A stretch of 64,000 nucleotides of DNA from Flavobacterium succinicans LMG 10402 (GTDB lineage: Bacteria; Bacteroidota; Bacteroidia; Flavobacteriales; Flavobacteriaceae). Where the stretch lies: contig NZ_JATV01000005.1 in assembly GCF_000611675.1 (NCBI RefSeq), positions 1-64,000 on the forward strand, written 5' to 3'. Every line of letters begins with the position of its first letter. The first letter of the stretch is position 1. The translations under genes and the position numbers were made by a program. The notes below the pieces were generated by a model. The model did no database searches. It was not told the DNA's origin and saw nothing but the letters and a program-made list of their open reading frames with translations. Shown in pieces: positions 33,583 to 42,603 of the stretch.

Positions 33583-36186
33583 ATGAACATTAACAAATTT
33601 ACCATCAAATCCCAAGAGGCCATTCAGCACTCCCAACAACTGGTGCAAAGCCTAGGGCAACAACAAATAGAAAACGAGCATCTGTTTAAAGCTATTTTTG
33701 AAGTTGACGAGAATGTAGCGCCTTTTATTTTGAAAAAACTAAACGTAAACGTGCCGTTGTTCCTTCAAATTTTAGACAGTCAAATTCAAAATTTCCCTAA
33801 AGTAACAGGTGGAGAAATTCAATTGTCTAGAAGTGCCAACACCGCACTTAACGAAGCCGAAATTATTGCCAAAAAAATGAACGATGAGTTCGTTAGTATT
33901 GAGCATTTAATCCTAGCGATTTTTGCTTCTAAAAGTAAAGTTGCCCAAATCCTAAAAGATCAAGGCGTGACCGAAAAAGGACTCAAAGCTGCCATAGAAG
34001 AATTACGCAAAGGCGAACGTGTCACCTCAGCTTCTGCGGAAGAAACCTATAATTCCTTGAACAAATTTGCCAAAAACCTCAACGAATTAGCCAAAAACGG
34101 CAAATTAGATCCCGTGATTGGGCGTGACGAAGAAATTCGTCGTGTCCTTCAAATTTTAACGCGTAGAACCAAGAACAATCCGATGTTAGTGGGAGAACCT
34201 GGTGTGGGTAAAACCGCCATTGCCGAAGGCTTAGCGCACCGAATCGTAGCAGGTGATGTTCCCGAAAACTTAAAAAACAAAATTGTTTTCTCTCTAGACA
34301 TGGGAGCTCTTATCGCGGGTGCCAAATACAAAGGAGAATTCGAAGAGCGTTTGAAATCGGTAGTCAAAGAAGTCATTGCTTCTGAAGGAGATATTGTATT
34401 ATTCATAGACGAAATTCACACGCTGGTAGGAGCTGGCGGTGGCGAAGGCGCTATGGATGCCGCCAATATTTTGAAACCGGCTTTGGCTCGTGGCGAATTG
34501 CGTGCGATTGGAGCTACCACTTTGGACGAATACCAAAAATACTTTGAAAAAGACAAAGCTTTAGAACGCCGTTTTCAAAAAATAATGGTAGAAGAACCCG
34601 ATACCGAGAGTGCTATTTCTATTTTGCGCGGTATCAAAGAAAAATACGAAACACACCACCAAGTGCAAATCAAAGATGAAGCCATTATCGCTTCGGTGGA
34701 ATTGTCGCAACGTTACATTACCAACCGATTCTTGCCAGACAAGGCTATCGATTTGATGGACGAAGCGGCTTCTAAGTTACGCATGGAAATCAACTCTAAA
34801 CCCGAAGAACTCGATGTATTGGATCGAAAAGTCATGCAGCTAGAAATTGAAATCGAAGCGATCAAACGGGAAAAAGACGAAAGCAAGCTAAAAGTTTTAG
34901 GATTGGACTTAGCCAATTTAAAAGAAGACCGCAACGAAATTTATGCCAAATGGAAATCTGAAAAAGATGTGGTAGACAATATTCAGTTAGTAAAAACCGA
35001 AATCGAAAACTTCAAACACGAAGCCGAACGCGCCGAACGTGAGGGCGATTACGGAAAAGTAGCCGAAATTCGTTACGGTAAAATCAAAGAAGCGCAAGAA
35101 AAATTAGCTGTCCTTACCCATCAATTACAGGAAAATCAATCCGGAACTTCTTTGATTAAAGAAGAAGTAACTCGAGAGGATATTGCCGAAGTCGTAGCCA
35201 AATGGACTGGAATTCCAGTCATGAAAATGCTACAAGGAGAACGCGAAAAACTATTAAAATTAGAAGATGAGCTTCACAAACGCGTGGTAGGACAAGAAGA
35301 AGCCATCGAGGCGGTGAGCGACGCTGTTCGCAGAAGTCGTGCGGGTTTGCAGGATATGAAAAAACCCGTGGGAACTTTTCTATTCTTAGGAACTACCGGT
35401 GTGGGTAAAACTGAGTTGGCAAAAGCCTTAGCTGAATATCTATTCGACGATGAAAATGCCATGACCCGAATCGACATGAGCGAATACCAAGAACGTCACA
35501 GCGTGAGCCGATTGGTGGGTGCGCCTCCGGGCTACGTGGGCTATGACGAAGGAGGACAATTGACCGAAGCTGTGCGAAGAAAACCGTATTCTGTGATTCT
35601 GCTAGACGAAATTGAAAAAGCACATCCAGATACGTTCAATATTTTGCTGCAAGTGCTGGACGAAGGTCGATTGACGGACAACAAAGGACGCTTGGCCGAT
35701 TTCAAAAACACCATTATCATCATGACCTCGAATATGGGAAGCCAAATTATTCAGGATAAATTTGAAAACTTAAATGGAAGTGTAGAGGCCGCGACAGAAG
35801 CCGCCAAAGTAGAAGTGTTGGGATTACTAAGACAAACCGTTCGTCCAGAGTTCATCAACCGTATCGACGAAATCGTGATGTTTACCCCGTTGACCAACGC
35901 TAATATTGCGCAAATTGTAGGCTTGCAAATGAAAAGTGTGACCAAAATGTTGGCACAACAAGGCATCACCATGGACGCTACTCCCGAAGCGATAAGCTAT
36001 TTGTCTCAAAAAGGCTACGATCCGCAATTTGGAGCCAGACCAGTAAAACGCGTCATTCAGCGTGAAGTGCTCAACGAATTATCGAAAGAAATTCTGTCGG
36101 GTAAAATCACCACCGATAGTATCGTTTTGATTGACGCCTTCAATAATCAATTGGTTTTCAGAAATCAAACAGAATTGGTAAATTAA
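33583..36186 (+). CDS. clpB: ATP-dependent disaggregase ClpB
   Basis: An 867-residue AAA+ chaperone that works with DnaK to pull proteins out of aggregates. Seen: an N domain (1-145, two Clp repeats), AAA1 with Walker A GEPGVGKT (204-211) and Walker [11 protein letters not shown], the coiled-coil middle domain (about 400-530), AAA2 with Walker A GTTGVGKT (about 603-610), and the C-terminal [19 protein letters not shown]. The length and order are standard. Single gene. No CIRCE or HrcA-type inverted repeat was seen upstream. Confidence 0.97.
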   Translation: MNINKFTIKSQEAIQHSQQLVQSLGQQQIENEHLFKAIFEVDENVAPFILKKLNVNVPLFLQILDSQIQNFPKVTGGEIQLSRSANTALNEAEIIAKKMNDEFVSIEHLILAIFASKSKVAQILKDQGVTEKGLKAAIEELRKGERVTSASAEETYNSLNKFAKNLNELAKNGKLDPVIGRDEEIRRVLQILTRRTKNNPMLVGEPGVGKTAIAEGLAHRIVAGDVPENLKNKIVFSLDMGALIAGAKYKGEFEERLKSVVKEVIASEGDIVLFIDEIHTLVGAGGGEGAMDAANILKPALARGELRAIGATTLDEYQKYFEKDKALERRFQKIMVEEPDTESAISILRGIKEKYETHHQVQIKDEAIIASVELSQRYITNRFLPDKAIDLMDEAASKLRMEINSKPEELDVLDRKVMQLEIEIEAIKREKDESKLKVLGLDLANLKEDRNEIYAKWKSEKDVVDNIQLVKTEIENFKHEAERAEREGDYGKVAEIRYGKIKEAQEKLAVLTHQLQENQSGTSLIKEEVTREDIAEVVAKWTGIPVMKMLQGEREKLLKLEDELHKRVVGQEEAIEAVSDAVRRSRAGLQDMKKPVGTFLFLGTTGVGKTELAKALAEYLFDDENAMTRIDMSEYQERHSVSRLVGAPPGYVGYDEGGQLTEAVRRKPYSVILLDEIEKAHPDTFNILLQVLDEGRLTDNKGRLADFKNTIIIMTSNMGSQIIQDKFENLNGSVEAATEAAKVEVLGLLRQTVRPEFINRIDEIVMFTPLTNANIAQIVGLQMKSVTKMLAQQGITMDATPEAISYLSQKGYDPQFGARPVKRVIQREVLNELSKEILSGKITTDSIVLIDAFNNQLVFRNQTELVN

Positions 36187-36207
36187 TCAATGCTTACTAA
36201 CAACTTC

Positions 36208-36240
36208 AACCTTGTCAGAGTTTTGAACTCTGATTGGGTT
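36208..36240. repeat. Hairpin repeat after clpB (family C copy 2)
   Basis: TCAGAGTT (36215-36222) pairs with AACTCTGA (36226-36233). The outer AACC and GGTT also pair but the segment between is mismatched. It resembles the element at 27679-27711 and may also terminate clpB. Confidence 0.6.
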
Positions 36241-36314
36241 ATTCAACAACACCAGTCGAAAGATTGGTGTTTTTTTTAGGAGCAGTAACACCTTTTTTCA
36301 TAATAACTTTCCCT

Positions 36315-36380
36315 CCCGCTGTCCGCAGTATCTTTAGGGCTGAACCCCAGCCCTAAAGGATACTTGCTCCCATCGGGGCT
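36315..36380. repeat. Structured intergenic repeat, family A copy 2
   Basis: The core stem GTATCTTTAGGGCT (36328-36341) and AGCCCTAAAGGATAC (36349-36363) pairs along its whole length with a single bulge, around loop GAACCCC. Outer CCCG (36315-36318) can pair with CGGG (36374-36377). The same loop and frame are seen at 21311-21404, while stem bases differ in compensating ways. Confidence 0.8.
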
Positions 36381-36576
36381 GAATAGAAAAAATGCTTTGC
36401 ATCACTACATTTTCAAAAGATTGATAGAATCAACTTAAACAAAATAAATACAAAATGACCCTTATTTTATTCCTATAATTTGGTGTTTTTCTTTAGATTT
36501 GCCTCACTCATTTGTAAACACATAGTCAAGCAAATAATTGGAGAAGAAATGCTTTTTATAAATCAATAGCCAAAAA

Positions 36577-36831
36577 ATGGATATCGTCAAATTCAAAATC
36601 ACCCCAAAAACCATCAAAGTAGAAGTACGTAATTCCAATAATTACGTGTTTAATTTTAACAGTGCGGTGGAAATCGATAAACAAGACCGAGACGTTTTAT
36701 TAAAATTATACAATGCATTAGATCTTCTTTTCAAAAAAGAAACCACAAACGAAACCAAAAACTTTATCGCTCCCAATCAAACTAATATCTTAGATCAAAT
36801 CAAAGAAGTGAGTGAAACAGAAAAGCCATAA
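36577..36831 (+). CDS. Small hypothetical protein, 84 aa
   Basis: I do not recognise this gene. It encodes a soluble, charged protein: a beta-rich first half (VKFKITPKTIKVEVRNSNN) and a helical second half (DVLLKLYNALDLLFKKE), with no signal peptide. It lies 39 bases upstream of the DUF808 gene on the same strand and is probably co-transcribed. The ORF is short, but its amino-acid composition is that of a real protein. Confidence 0.6.
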   Translation: MDIVKFKITPKTIKVEVRNSNNYVFNFNSAVEIDKQDRDVLLKLYNALDLLFKKETTNETKNFIAPNQTNILDQIKEVSETEKP

Positions 36832-36870
36832 ATCAAAACAAATTAAAAATTAAACTAAATTAAATAAAAA

Positions 36871-37743
36871 ATGGGATCAGGATTTTTTGCACTTTTAGAT
36901 GATATCGCAGCAATAATGGATGATGTGGCAGCAATGAGTAAAATTGCTACCAAAAAAACAGCTGGAATTTTAGGAGACGACCTAGCTGTCAATGCCGAAA
37001 AAGCTTCAGGATTTGTTTCCTCACGTGAGCTACCAGTATTGTGGGCCATTACTAAAGGTTCGTTTTTAAACAAACTAATCATTCTTCCAATAGCCTTTGT
37101 GCTTAGTGCTTTTTCGCCTTTGGCCATTAAAGTAATTTTAGTTTTGGGAGGTCTTTATTTAGCCTACGAAGGTGCCGAAAAAATTTATGAATATTTCTTT
37201 CCGCATCATCATCACGAAGCTGAGATTTCATTAACCCAATCTTTTACCGAAGAAGAGATTCTTGCACAAGAAAAAGGAAAAATAAAAGCAGCTATTGTTA
37301 CAGATTTTATCCTCTCTGTTGAGATTGTAATCATTGCCTTAGGAACCGTTTTAGAGAAATCAGTCCCCACTCAAATTGCAGTAGTGTCTATTGTTGCCAT
37401 TATTGCTACTATCGGTGTATACGGTATAGTAGCTTTAATTGTTCGTATGGATGATATGGGATTCAAACTAATGCAACTAAGCAGTAAAGAAAATGGCTTT
37501 TTAACCAAAATTGGAAACTTTTTGGTAAACGCTTTACCTAAAGTCATTAAAAGTTTAGCCGTAATCGGAACTATTGCTTTGATTATGGTAGCTGGTGGAA
37601 TTTTTGCCCACCAAATCGACTATTTACATCACGTGCTACCAAAAGTTCCTAGTTTCATCAAAGAGCCTTTATTTGGCTTAGTGTTTGGTGGAATTACACT
37701 ACTTATCGTAACCATCATAAAGAAAATTTTGGGTAAAAAATAA
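36871..37743 (+). CDS. DUF808 family membrane protein (YedI-like)
   Basis: A 290-residue inner-membrane protein of unknown function matching DUF808. Seen: the conserved start SGFFALLDDIAAIMDDVAAMSK, KTAGILGDDLAVNAEKASGF, VLWAITKGSF, and about five or six membrane segments. A His-rich loop FPHHHHEAE lies near residue 110. Members are sometimes near metal or stress genes, but no role is established. A strong terminator follows. Confidence 0.9.
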   Translation: MGSGFFALLDDIAAIMDDVAAMSKIATKKTAGILGDDLAVNAEKASGFVSSRELPVLWAITKGSFLNKLIILPIAFVLSAFSPLAIKVILVLGGLYLAYEGAEKIYEYFFPHHHHEAEISLTQSFTEEEILAQEKGKIKAAIVTDFILSVEIVIIALGTVLEKSVPTQIAVVSIVAIIATIGVYGIVALIVRMDDMGFKLMQLSSKENGFLTKIGNFLVNALPKVIKSLAVIGTIALIMVAGGIFAHQIDYLHHVLPKVPSFIKEPLFGLVFGGITLLIVTIIKKILGKK

Positions 37744-37770
37744 ACAAAACCTTTATTTTCAATTAATTAC

Positions 37771-37818
37771 AAGTTAGCTTTTGTTTTATTTACAAAATAA
37801 AAGCTAACTTTATTTTTT
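37771..37818 (+). terminator. Terminator after the DUF808 gene
   Basis: AAGTTAGCTTTTGTTTT (37771-37787) pairs with 37794-37810 over 17 bp with one G-U pair, and TATTTTTT follows. Confidence 0.85.
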
Positions 37819-37836
37819 ATATTAATTTTAAAGAAG

Positions 37837-38256
37837 ATGGCACAAAAAACTATCGAAACAGATCAAAATGTAGCTGATTTTATTGAAAAATTTGCCGATT
37901 CAGAACAAAAGAAAAAAGACAGCCAAAAATTAGTTGAAATTATGCAGGCTGTTTCTGGATGTGAAGCTATAATGTGGGGAGCATCAATCATTGGCTTTGG
38001 CAAATATCACTACAAATACGAAAGCGGACACGAAGGAAATGCACCGCTATTGGGTTTTTCTCCAAGAAAATCGGCGATTTCGTTATATGTTTTTACTGGA
38101 CTCGAAGAGCACGAATCACTTTTAACAAGTTTAGGGAAATTCAAAAGAGGAAAAGCGTGTTTGTATGTAAATAAGCTCAGCGATATCGATTTGGATCAAT
38201 TGCAAAAAATTATGAAAGCCAATATCGAATACTTAAAAACTCGGTTCGAGTTATAG
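37837..38256 (+). CDS. DUF1801 domain protein (YdhG-like)
   Basis: A 139-residue soluble protein of the DUF1801 group. Seen: VADFIEKFADSEQKKKDSQKL, MWGASIIGFGKYHYKYESG, and RKSAISLYVF, which are typical of the family, followed by GKACLYVNKLSDID. Function is unknown; the fold resembles frataxin-like iron-binding proteins in some reports, which I cannot test here. It appears to be a single gene after a terminator. Confidence 0.85.
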   Translation: MAQKTIETDQNVADFIEKFADSEQKKKDSQKLVEIMQAVSGCEAIMWGASIIGFGKYHYKYESGHEGNAPLLGFSPRKSAISLYVFTGLEEHESLLTSLGKFKRGKACLYVNKLSDIDLDQLQKIMKANIEYLKTRFEL

Positions 38257-38378
38257 CACTAATTCAAACTGAATTTTGGTAATCTTTCGAAATCATTATG
38301 ACAGCTTACAATTCTTAGAATTATAATAAATAAAAAAAGCAACACGTTATTAAAAACGAAGTAACTAGATTCAGTCTC

Positions 38379-39224
38379 ATGAAAAAAATAATTTTTGTTG
38401 TATTATCAACACTCTGCTCTGCTCTTATTTTTAGTCAAAATAAGAAAGAAAAAGATAGTTTATACATTGAAGCAGTAGAAAACAAACTACATCCAGATAA
38501 AGTTCTTCACGCCGAGCCCCTTTATATTGATTTAATTAGAGATTTAGGTGCCCGAAAAGGAGAAAAAGAATGGAACGTTGGATTTGAATTAAAAGACAAC
38601 AATACATTTGATTCATACAATGGATTTGTAGAATACGAGTGGGCAGTCATCGATCGTTTAGGTTTAGAAATTGAGGTCCCATTCACTTTTTATTCTCCAA
38701 ACAACAGCGGCGCAACCATTCCGAAAAATGCCATAGATGGATTAAAACTAGCTACACAATACTCGTTTTATGTTTCTGAAAAAAACAAAACCACACTGGC
38801 CATTGCTTACTTAAACGAATTCGAACTACCCAATTTTTCAGATTATGGCAAATCGAAAGCCATAATTGGTAACATTTACAATCCTTTTTTTGTTGCTGCA
38901 AAACGATGGGGAAACAATTTTCATACTTTACTTTACATTGGGCCAGTGATAGAACACGAATTTGAAAACAATCATATCGAAACTACGTGGCAAATCAATA
39001 CTAATTTCCATTATATGATTCCTGGAACTAGTAACTTTATTGGAATAGAATTGAATAAAGAGATTCATAATGGTGCTTTCGATATGGTCATAAGGCCTCA
39101 AATGCGTGTTGGAATAATTGATAATTTATTGATTGGAATTGTAACTGGAATCCCAATAAGCAAAGAAAACGAACGCTTTAGTACTTTCTTACGACTCATT
39201 TATGAACCCAAAGGCATACATTAA
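38379..39224 (+). CDS. Exported protein of unknown function, probable outer-membrane barrel
   Basis: A 281-residue protein with a signal peptide (MKKIIFVVLSTLCSALIFSQ, cut near residue 20). The mature part contains alternating strand-like segments (WNVGFELKDNN, GLEIEVPFTFYSP, FHTLLYIGPVIEHEF) and ends TFLRLIYEPKGIH, which suggests a barrel or beta-rich outer-membrane protein. Phrases such as HAEPLYIDLIRDLGARKGEKEWN look conserved, but I cannot name the family. It lies 15 bases before the glyoxalase-like gene. Confidence 0.7.
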   Translation: MKKIIFVVLSTLCSALIFSQNKKEKDSLYIEAVENKLHPDKVLHAEPLYIDLIRDLGARKGEKEWNVGFELKDNNTFDSYNGFVEYEWAVIDRLGLEIEVPFTFYSPNNSGATIPKNAIDGLKLATQYSFYVSEKNKTTLAIAYLNEFELPNFSDYGKSKAIIGNIYNPFFVAAKRWGNNFHTLLYIGPVIEHEFENNHIETTWQINTNFHYMIPGTSNFIGIELNKEIHNGAFDMVIRPQMRVGIIDNLLIGIVTGIPISKENERFSTFLRLIYEPKGIH

Positions 39225-39239
39225 AAAAAATAAAAAAAA

Positions 39240-39608
39240 ATGCAATTCAAAACCAAATCCATCCGCCCATTTATAGGATCTAAAAACTTCGCGGAATCTA
39301 GACAGTTTTATAAAGAGCTAGGTTTTAATGAAAGTATTCTTTCTAGCAATATGAGTTATTTCAGTACCGAAAATTTTGGTTTCTACCTACAAGATGCTTA
39401 TGTAAAAGACTGGATTGACAATACTATGGTTTTTATGGAGGTTGAAAATGTAGAAGAATTTTGGGAATCATTAGTAGCATTACACCTGACGAAAAAGTAT
39501 CCTACTGCCAAATTAGTCCCTATTCGCCATCTCGACTGGGGAAAGGAATGTTTTTTACACGATCCTTCTGGTATTCTTTGGCATTTTGGAGCATTTAATC
39601 CTCAATAA
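39240..39608 (+). CDS. Glyoxalase/bleomycin-resistance superfamily protein
   Basis: A 122-residue protein with one VOC fold (paired beta-alpha-beta-beta-beta units). Seen: RPFIGSKNFAESRQFYKELGF near the start and FLHDPSGILWHFGAF at the end. The typical metal-binding His/Glu set is incomplete, so enzyme activity is uncertain. It may be translated from the same transcript as the exported protein upstream. Confidence 0.8.
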   Translation: MQFKTKSIRPFIGSKNFAESRQFYKELGFNESILSSNMSYFSTENFGFYLQDAYVKDWIDNTMVFMEVENVEEFWESLVALHLTKKYPTAKLVPIRHLDWGKECFLHDPSGILWHFGAFNPQ

Positions 39609-39712
39609 AAAAAAGAATTCTATTTACAATTGCACTTCAACAAAACCAATGATAGCTTGATTACAAACCAAACTTTCATTTTACCTCATTAGAACTCTTT
39701 AGAAAAAATAAC

Positions 39713-39720
39713 TACTTTTG
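39713..39720 (+). promoter_or_regulatory. Probable -7 box of the aguBA genes
   Basis: TACTTTTG fits TAnnTTTG and lies 18 bases upstream of the aguB start codon. No TTG was seen at the expected -33 position, so only the -7 part is supported. Confidence 0.5.
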
Positions 39721-39738
39721 CACTCTAAATTTTAAGTT

Positions 39739-40626
39739 ATGCCTAATAAAAAATACAAAATAGCGGTTATTCAATTAAACCTCAACGATGTTGCTGAAAA
39801 CAACTTAAAAAAATGTTTACACTGGGTTCGAGAGGCAGCAAAACAAGGCGCAGAGGTTATTTCGTTACCAGAATTATATAGCAGTCATTATTTTTGTCAA
39901 AGTGAAGACGTGGATAATTTTGCCTTGGCAGAACCATTGTACAGTACTTCATTTATCGCTTTTTCGGCATTAGCCAAAGAATTAGGCGTGGTAATCATTG
40001 TTCCTTTCTTCGAAAAGAGAATGGCGGGAATTTACCACAACAGTGCTTACATCATTGATACCGATGGAACCGAAGCAGGACTGTATCGCAAAATGCACAT
40101 TCCAGACGATCCGCATTTCTATGAAAAGTTCTACTTTACGCCAGGCGATATTGGTTTCAAAGCATTCCCTACTCAAAAAGGAAAAATTGGAACCTTAATA
40201 TGTTGGGACCAATGGTATCCAGAAGGCGCAAGACTAACTGCTTTGCAAGGAGCTGAAGTGTTGTTTTACCCAACCGCAATTGGATGGCATCCTTTAGAAA
40301 AAGAACAATATGGCGAAAACCAACACGGCGCTTGGATGAATGTGATGAAAGGTCACGCGGTAGCCAATGGTGTGTATGTAGCCGCAGCCAACCGTATTGG
40401 TTTGGAACAATACATCGAAGGAACAGCTGGAATTGAATTCTGGGGTTCGTCATTTATTGCAGGACCACAAGGCGAAATTTTAGCACAAGCTTCACACGAT
40501 AAAGAAGAAATACTAATTGCTGAAGTTGATTTGGATTTACAAGAAAACGTACGTCAGAATTGGCCGTTTTTCAGAGACAGACGAATCGATGCTTTTGGGG
40601 ATATTACTAAAAGAGCAATAGACTAA
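39739..40626 (+). CDS. aguB: N-carbamoylputrescine amidase
   Basis: A 295-residue nitrilase-family enzyme that hydrolyses N-carbamoylputrescine to putrescine, CO2 and ammonia. Seen: the catalytic triad Glu45 (SLPELYSSHY), Lys118 (LYRKMHIPDDP) and Cys155 (TLICWDQWYPEGAR). The phrase YEKFYFTPGD is typical of this subfamily. The length is normal. It is separated from aguA by 2 bases, and the pair completes agmatine-to-putrescine conversion. No arginine decarboxylase is present in the window. Confidence 0.95.
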   Translation: MPNKKYKIAVIQLNLNDVAENNLKKCLHWVREAAKQGAEVISLPELYSSHYFCQSEDVDNFALAEPLYSTSFIAFSALAKELGVVIIVPFFEKRMAGIYHNSAYIIDTDGTEAGLYRKMHIPDDPHFYEKFYFTPGDIGFKAFPTQKGKIGTLICWDQWYPEGARLTALQGAEVLFYPTAIGWHPLEKEQYGENQHGAWMNVMKGHAVANGVYVAAANRIGLEQYIEGTAGIEFWGSSFIAGPQGEILAQASHDKEEILIAEVDLDLQENVRQNWPFFRDRRIDAFGDITKRAID

Positions 40627-40628
40627 AG

Positions 40629-41669
40629 ATGACTACAACCTCAAGAAGATTTCCCGCAGAATGGGAAAAACAACAAGGAATCCTATTATGTTTTCCACAT
40701 AACGGAAAAGACTGGCCTGGAAAATACGAAGCGGTACAATGGGCTTTCGTAGAATTCATCAAAAAAGTAGCCACCTACGAAACTGTTTTTTTAGTAGTTG
40801 CCGATGAAAAACAACAAGAGAAAGTCACTGAATTGCTAACAATGGCTACCGTAAATTTAGAGCAGATATCCTTCATCATTCATAAAACCAATAGAAGTTG
40901 GATGCGTGATTCTGGTCCAATCATTGTGAAGAATGGTAATCAAAGAGAAGCCTTGAATTTCAATTTTAACGGTTGGGCAAAGTACAAAAACATCAATTTA
41001 GATAAACACGTACCGAGTAAAGTCGCTGAACATTTACAACTTTCCTTAACTCAAGTTACCTACAAAGGAAAGCCCGTAATTGTAGAAGGTGGTGCTATTG
41101 ATGTAAACGGACGTGGTACCTTGTTAACTTCAGAAGAATGCTTAATGCATCCTACGATTCAGGTGCGTAATGAAAGCTTTACCAAAGAAGATTATGAAAC
41201 CGTTTTTAAAGAGTACTTAGGCATTACCAATGTCATTTGGCTAGGAGATGGTATCGAAGGTGATGATACACACGGACACATCGATGATTTATGCCGATTT
41301 GTAAATGAGGACACTATTGTCACCATTATAGAGACTAATCCAGAAGACAGCAATTACAAACCTTTGCAAGACAACTTAAAACGTTTGCAAAATGCGAAAC
41401 TAGAAAACGGTCAAGCACCTGTAATTGTTACTTTACCTATGCCGAAACGCATTGATTTTGATGGATTGCGTTTACCTGCGAGTTATGCTAATTTTTTGAT
41501 TTTAAATAACTGTGTTTTAGTACCTACTTTCAATGATGCAAATGACAGAGTAGCTTTGAATATTCTTTCAGAATGTTTCCCTGATAGAGAAATCATTGGC
41601 ATTAGCGCCATCGATTTTATTTGGGGATTTGGAACTTTACATTGCTTGAGTCAACAAATTCCTGAGTAA
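40629..41669 (+). CDS. aguA: Agmatine deiminase
   Basis: A 346-residue guanidino-modifying enzyme of the PAD family that turns agmatine into N-carbamoylputrescine. Seen: FPAEWEKQQGILLCFPHN, SWMRDSGPIIV, the His/Asp motif DDTHGHIDDLCRFV and the nucleophile Cys339 in FGTLHCLSQQIPE. It works directly before aguB in the pathway. The sigZ gene starts 17 bases later, so the two may share a transcript. Confidence 0.95.
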   Translation: MTTTSRRFPAEWEKQQGILLCFPHNGKDWPGKYEAVQWAFVEFIKKVATYETVFLVVADEKQQEKVTELLTMATVNLEQISFIIHKTNRSWMRDSGPIIVKNGNQREALNFNFNGWAKYKNINLDKHVPSKVAEHLQLSLTQVTYKGKPVIVEGGAIDVNGRGTLLTSEECLMHPTIQVRNESFTKEDYETVFKEYLGITNVIWLGDGIEGDDTHGHIDDLCRFVNEDTIVTIIETNPEDSNYKPLQDNLKRLQNAKLENGQAPVIVTLPMPKRIDFDGLRLPASYANFLILNNCVLVPTFNDANDRVALNILSECFPDREIIGISAIDFIWGFGTLHCLSQQIPE

Positions 41670-41686
41670 TTTTTTACTTTAAAAAG

Positions 41687-42328
41687 ATGAAAAACGAATG
41701 CTGCAATATCAATGAAGTAGTAGATGAATTTTATTCTTTTCTAAAAAATTATATTCTTAAGAAAGTACAAAATCCAACGGTGGCTGAAGACATCGTTCAA
41801 GAAGTGATGCTACAACTCATTGAATCGCATCAAAAAAATAGAGCCATTGCCAATTTAAAGGCTTGGTTGTTTCAAGTAGCAAGAAATACGATTCACGATT
41901 ATTTCAACAAGAATAGCATCGACAGTATCGAGATTGATGAAATCCTTCTGGACAAAAACGCACAAGCATTTGAATTATCGGTATATGATTACATTATACC
42001 GATGATTCAATTACTTCCTAAAAAATATGCTGAACCTTTGTATTGGAGTGATATTGACAAAATCCCTCAAATCGAAATCGCCAAAAAACTGAATATAACT
42101 CTTTCAGCGGCAAAAATGAGAATTCAAAGGGCAAGAATCCAATTGCGAGAACTCTTTGTTGACAGTTGTGATATTGTATATGATGCGAATGGCAACTTTG
42201 TCACTTGCACTGTTAAAAAAAACTGCACTACCGTTCAAAATCACTTGAATGATTTTAAAGCTGAAGTAAAAAAATATTTTTTTTTTCAAAAAAAATGTGT
42301 CTTTTGCTTTATTTCAAAGACTACATAG
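41687..42328 (+). CDS. sigZ: ECF RNA polymerase sigma factor, SigZ type
   Basis: A 213-residue ECF sigma factor. Seen: region 2 (about 15-80; AEDIVQEVMLQLIESH, NLKAWLFQVARNTIHDYF) and region 4 (about 100-155; IPQIEIAKKLNITLSAAKMRIQRARIQLRE). It is Cys-rich: Cys5-Cys6 at the N terminus and 161, 174, 180, 204, 207 after region 4, which may sense redox or metal state (inference). The C-terminal part after residue 195 passes through a run of ten T (42277-42286), so its exact end is less certain. No anti-sigma gene is adjacent. Confidence 0.87.
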   Translation: MKNECCNINEVVDEFYSFLKNYILKKVQNPTVAEDIVQEVMLQLIESHQKNRAIANLKAWLFQVARNTIHDYFNKNSIDSIEIDEILLDKNAQAFELSVYDYIIPMIQLLPKKYAEPLYWSDIDKIPQIEIAKKLNITLSAAKMRIQRARIQLRELFVDSCDIVYDANGNFVTCTVKKNCTTVQNHLNDFKAEVKKYFFFQKKCVFCFISKTT

Positions 42329-42355
42329 TAGAGTTTAATCTTAAAAAACAATACT

Positions 42356-42592
42356 ATGAGTACTGAAATCAAAATTTTACATTCGTCATGCTGTGGTACT
42401 AAATCACCAATTAAAGAACAATTAACAGCAATTGCAGAAAAAAACAATCTTGATATTTCGATCACCGAGTTATCCGATTTACAAGAAACTATGGCTTTTG
42501 GAACAATGACTTTTCCTTCTTTAGTTATCAAAGGAAAAGTTTATGATTACAAAAAAATAAATAGTGAAGAGTTACTAATATCCATTCTATAA
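42356..42592 (+). CDS. Small thioredoxin-fold protein (Thioredoxin_3-like)
   Basis: A 78-residue protein of thioredoxin-like layout. Seen: an N-terminal strand then HSSCCGTKSPIKEQL with a CC pair (about 12-13) at the active-site position, a FGTMTFPSLVIKGKVY segment with the cis-Pro, and a C-terminal helix. Similar small proteins accompany ArsP-type permeases. It lies between sigZ and the permease, 11 bases before the latter, so the three form one unit. Confidence 0.82.
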   Translation: MSTEIKILHSSCCGTKSPIKEQLTAIAEKNNLDISITELSDLQETMAFGTMTFPSLVIKGKVYDYKKINSEELLISIL

Positions 42593-42603
42593 TACCTTGT
42601 AAA

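Larger units (their letters stand above)
36187..36576. other. Repeat-rich spacer after clpB
   Basis: This 390-base gene-free region holds two repeat elements (36208-36240 and 36315-36380), then AT-rich DNA with a TAGATTTG box at 36494-36501 that may be part of the promoter for the small gene at 36577. No clear TTG lies at the right distance upstream of that box. I found no RNA gene or further ORF. Confidence 0.6.
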
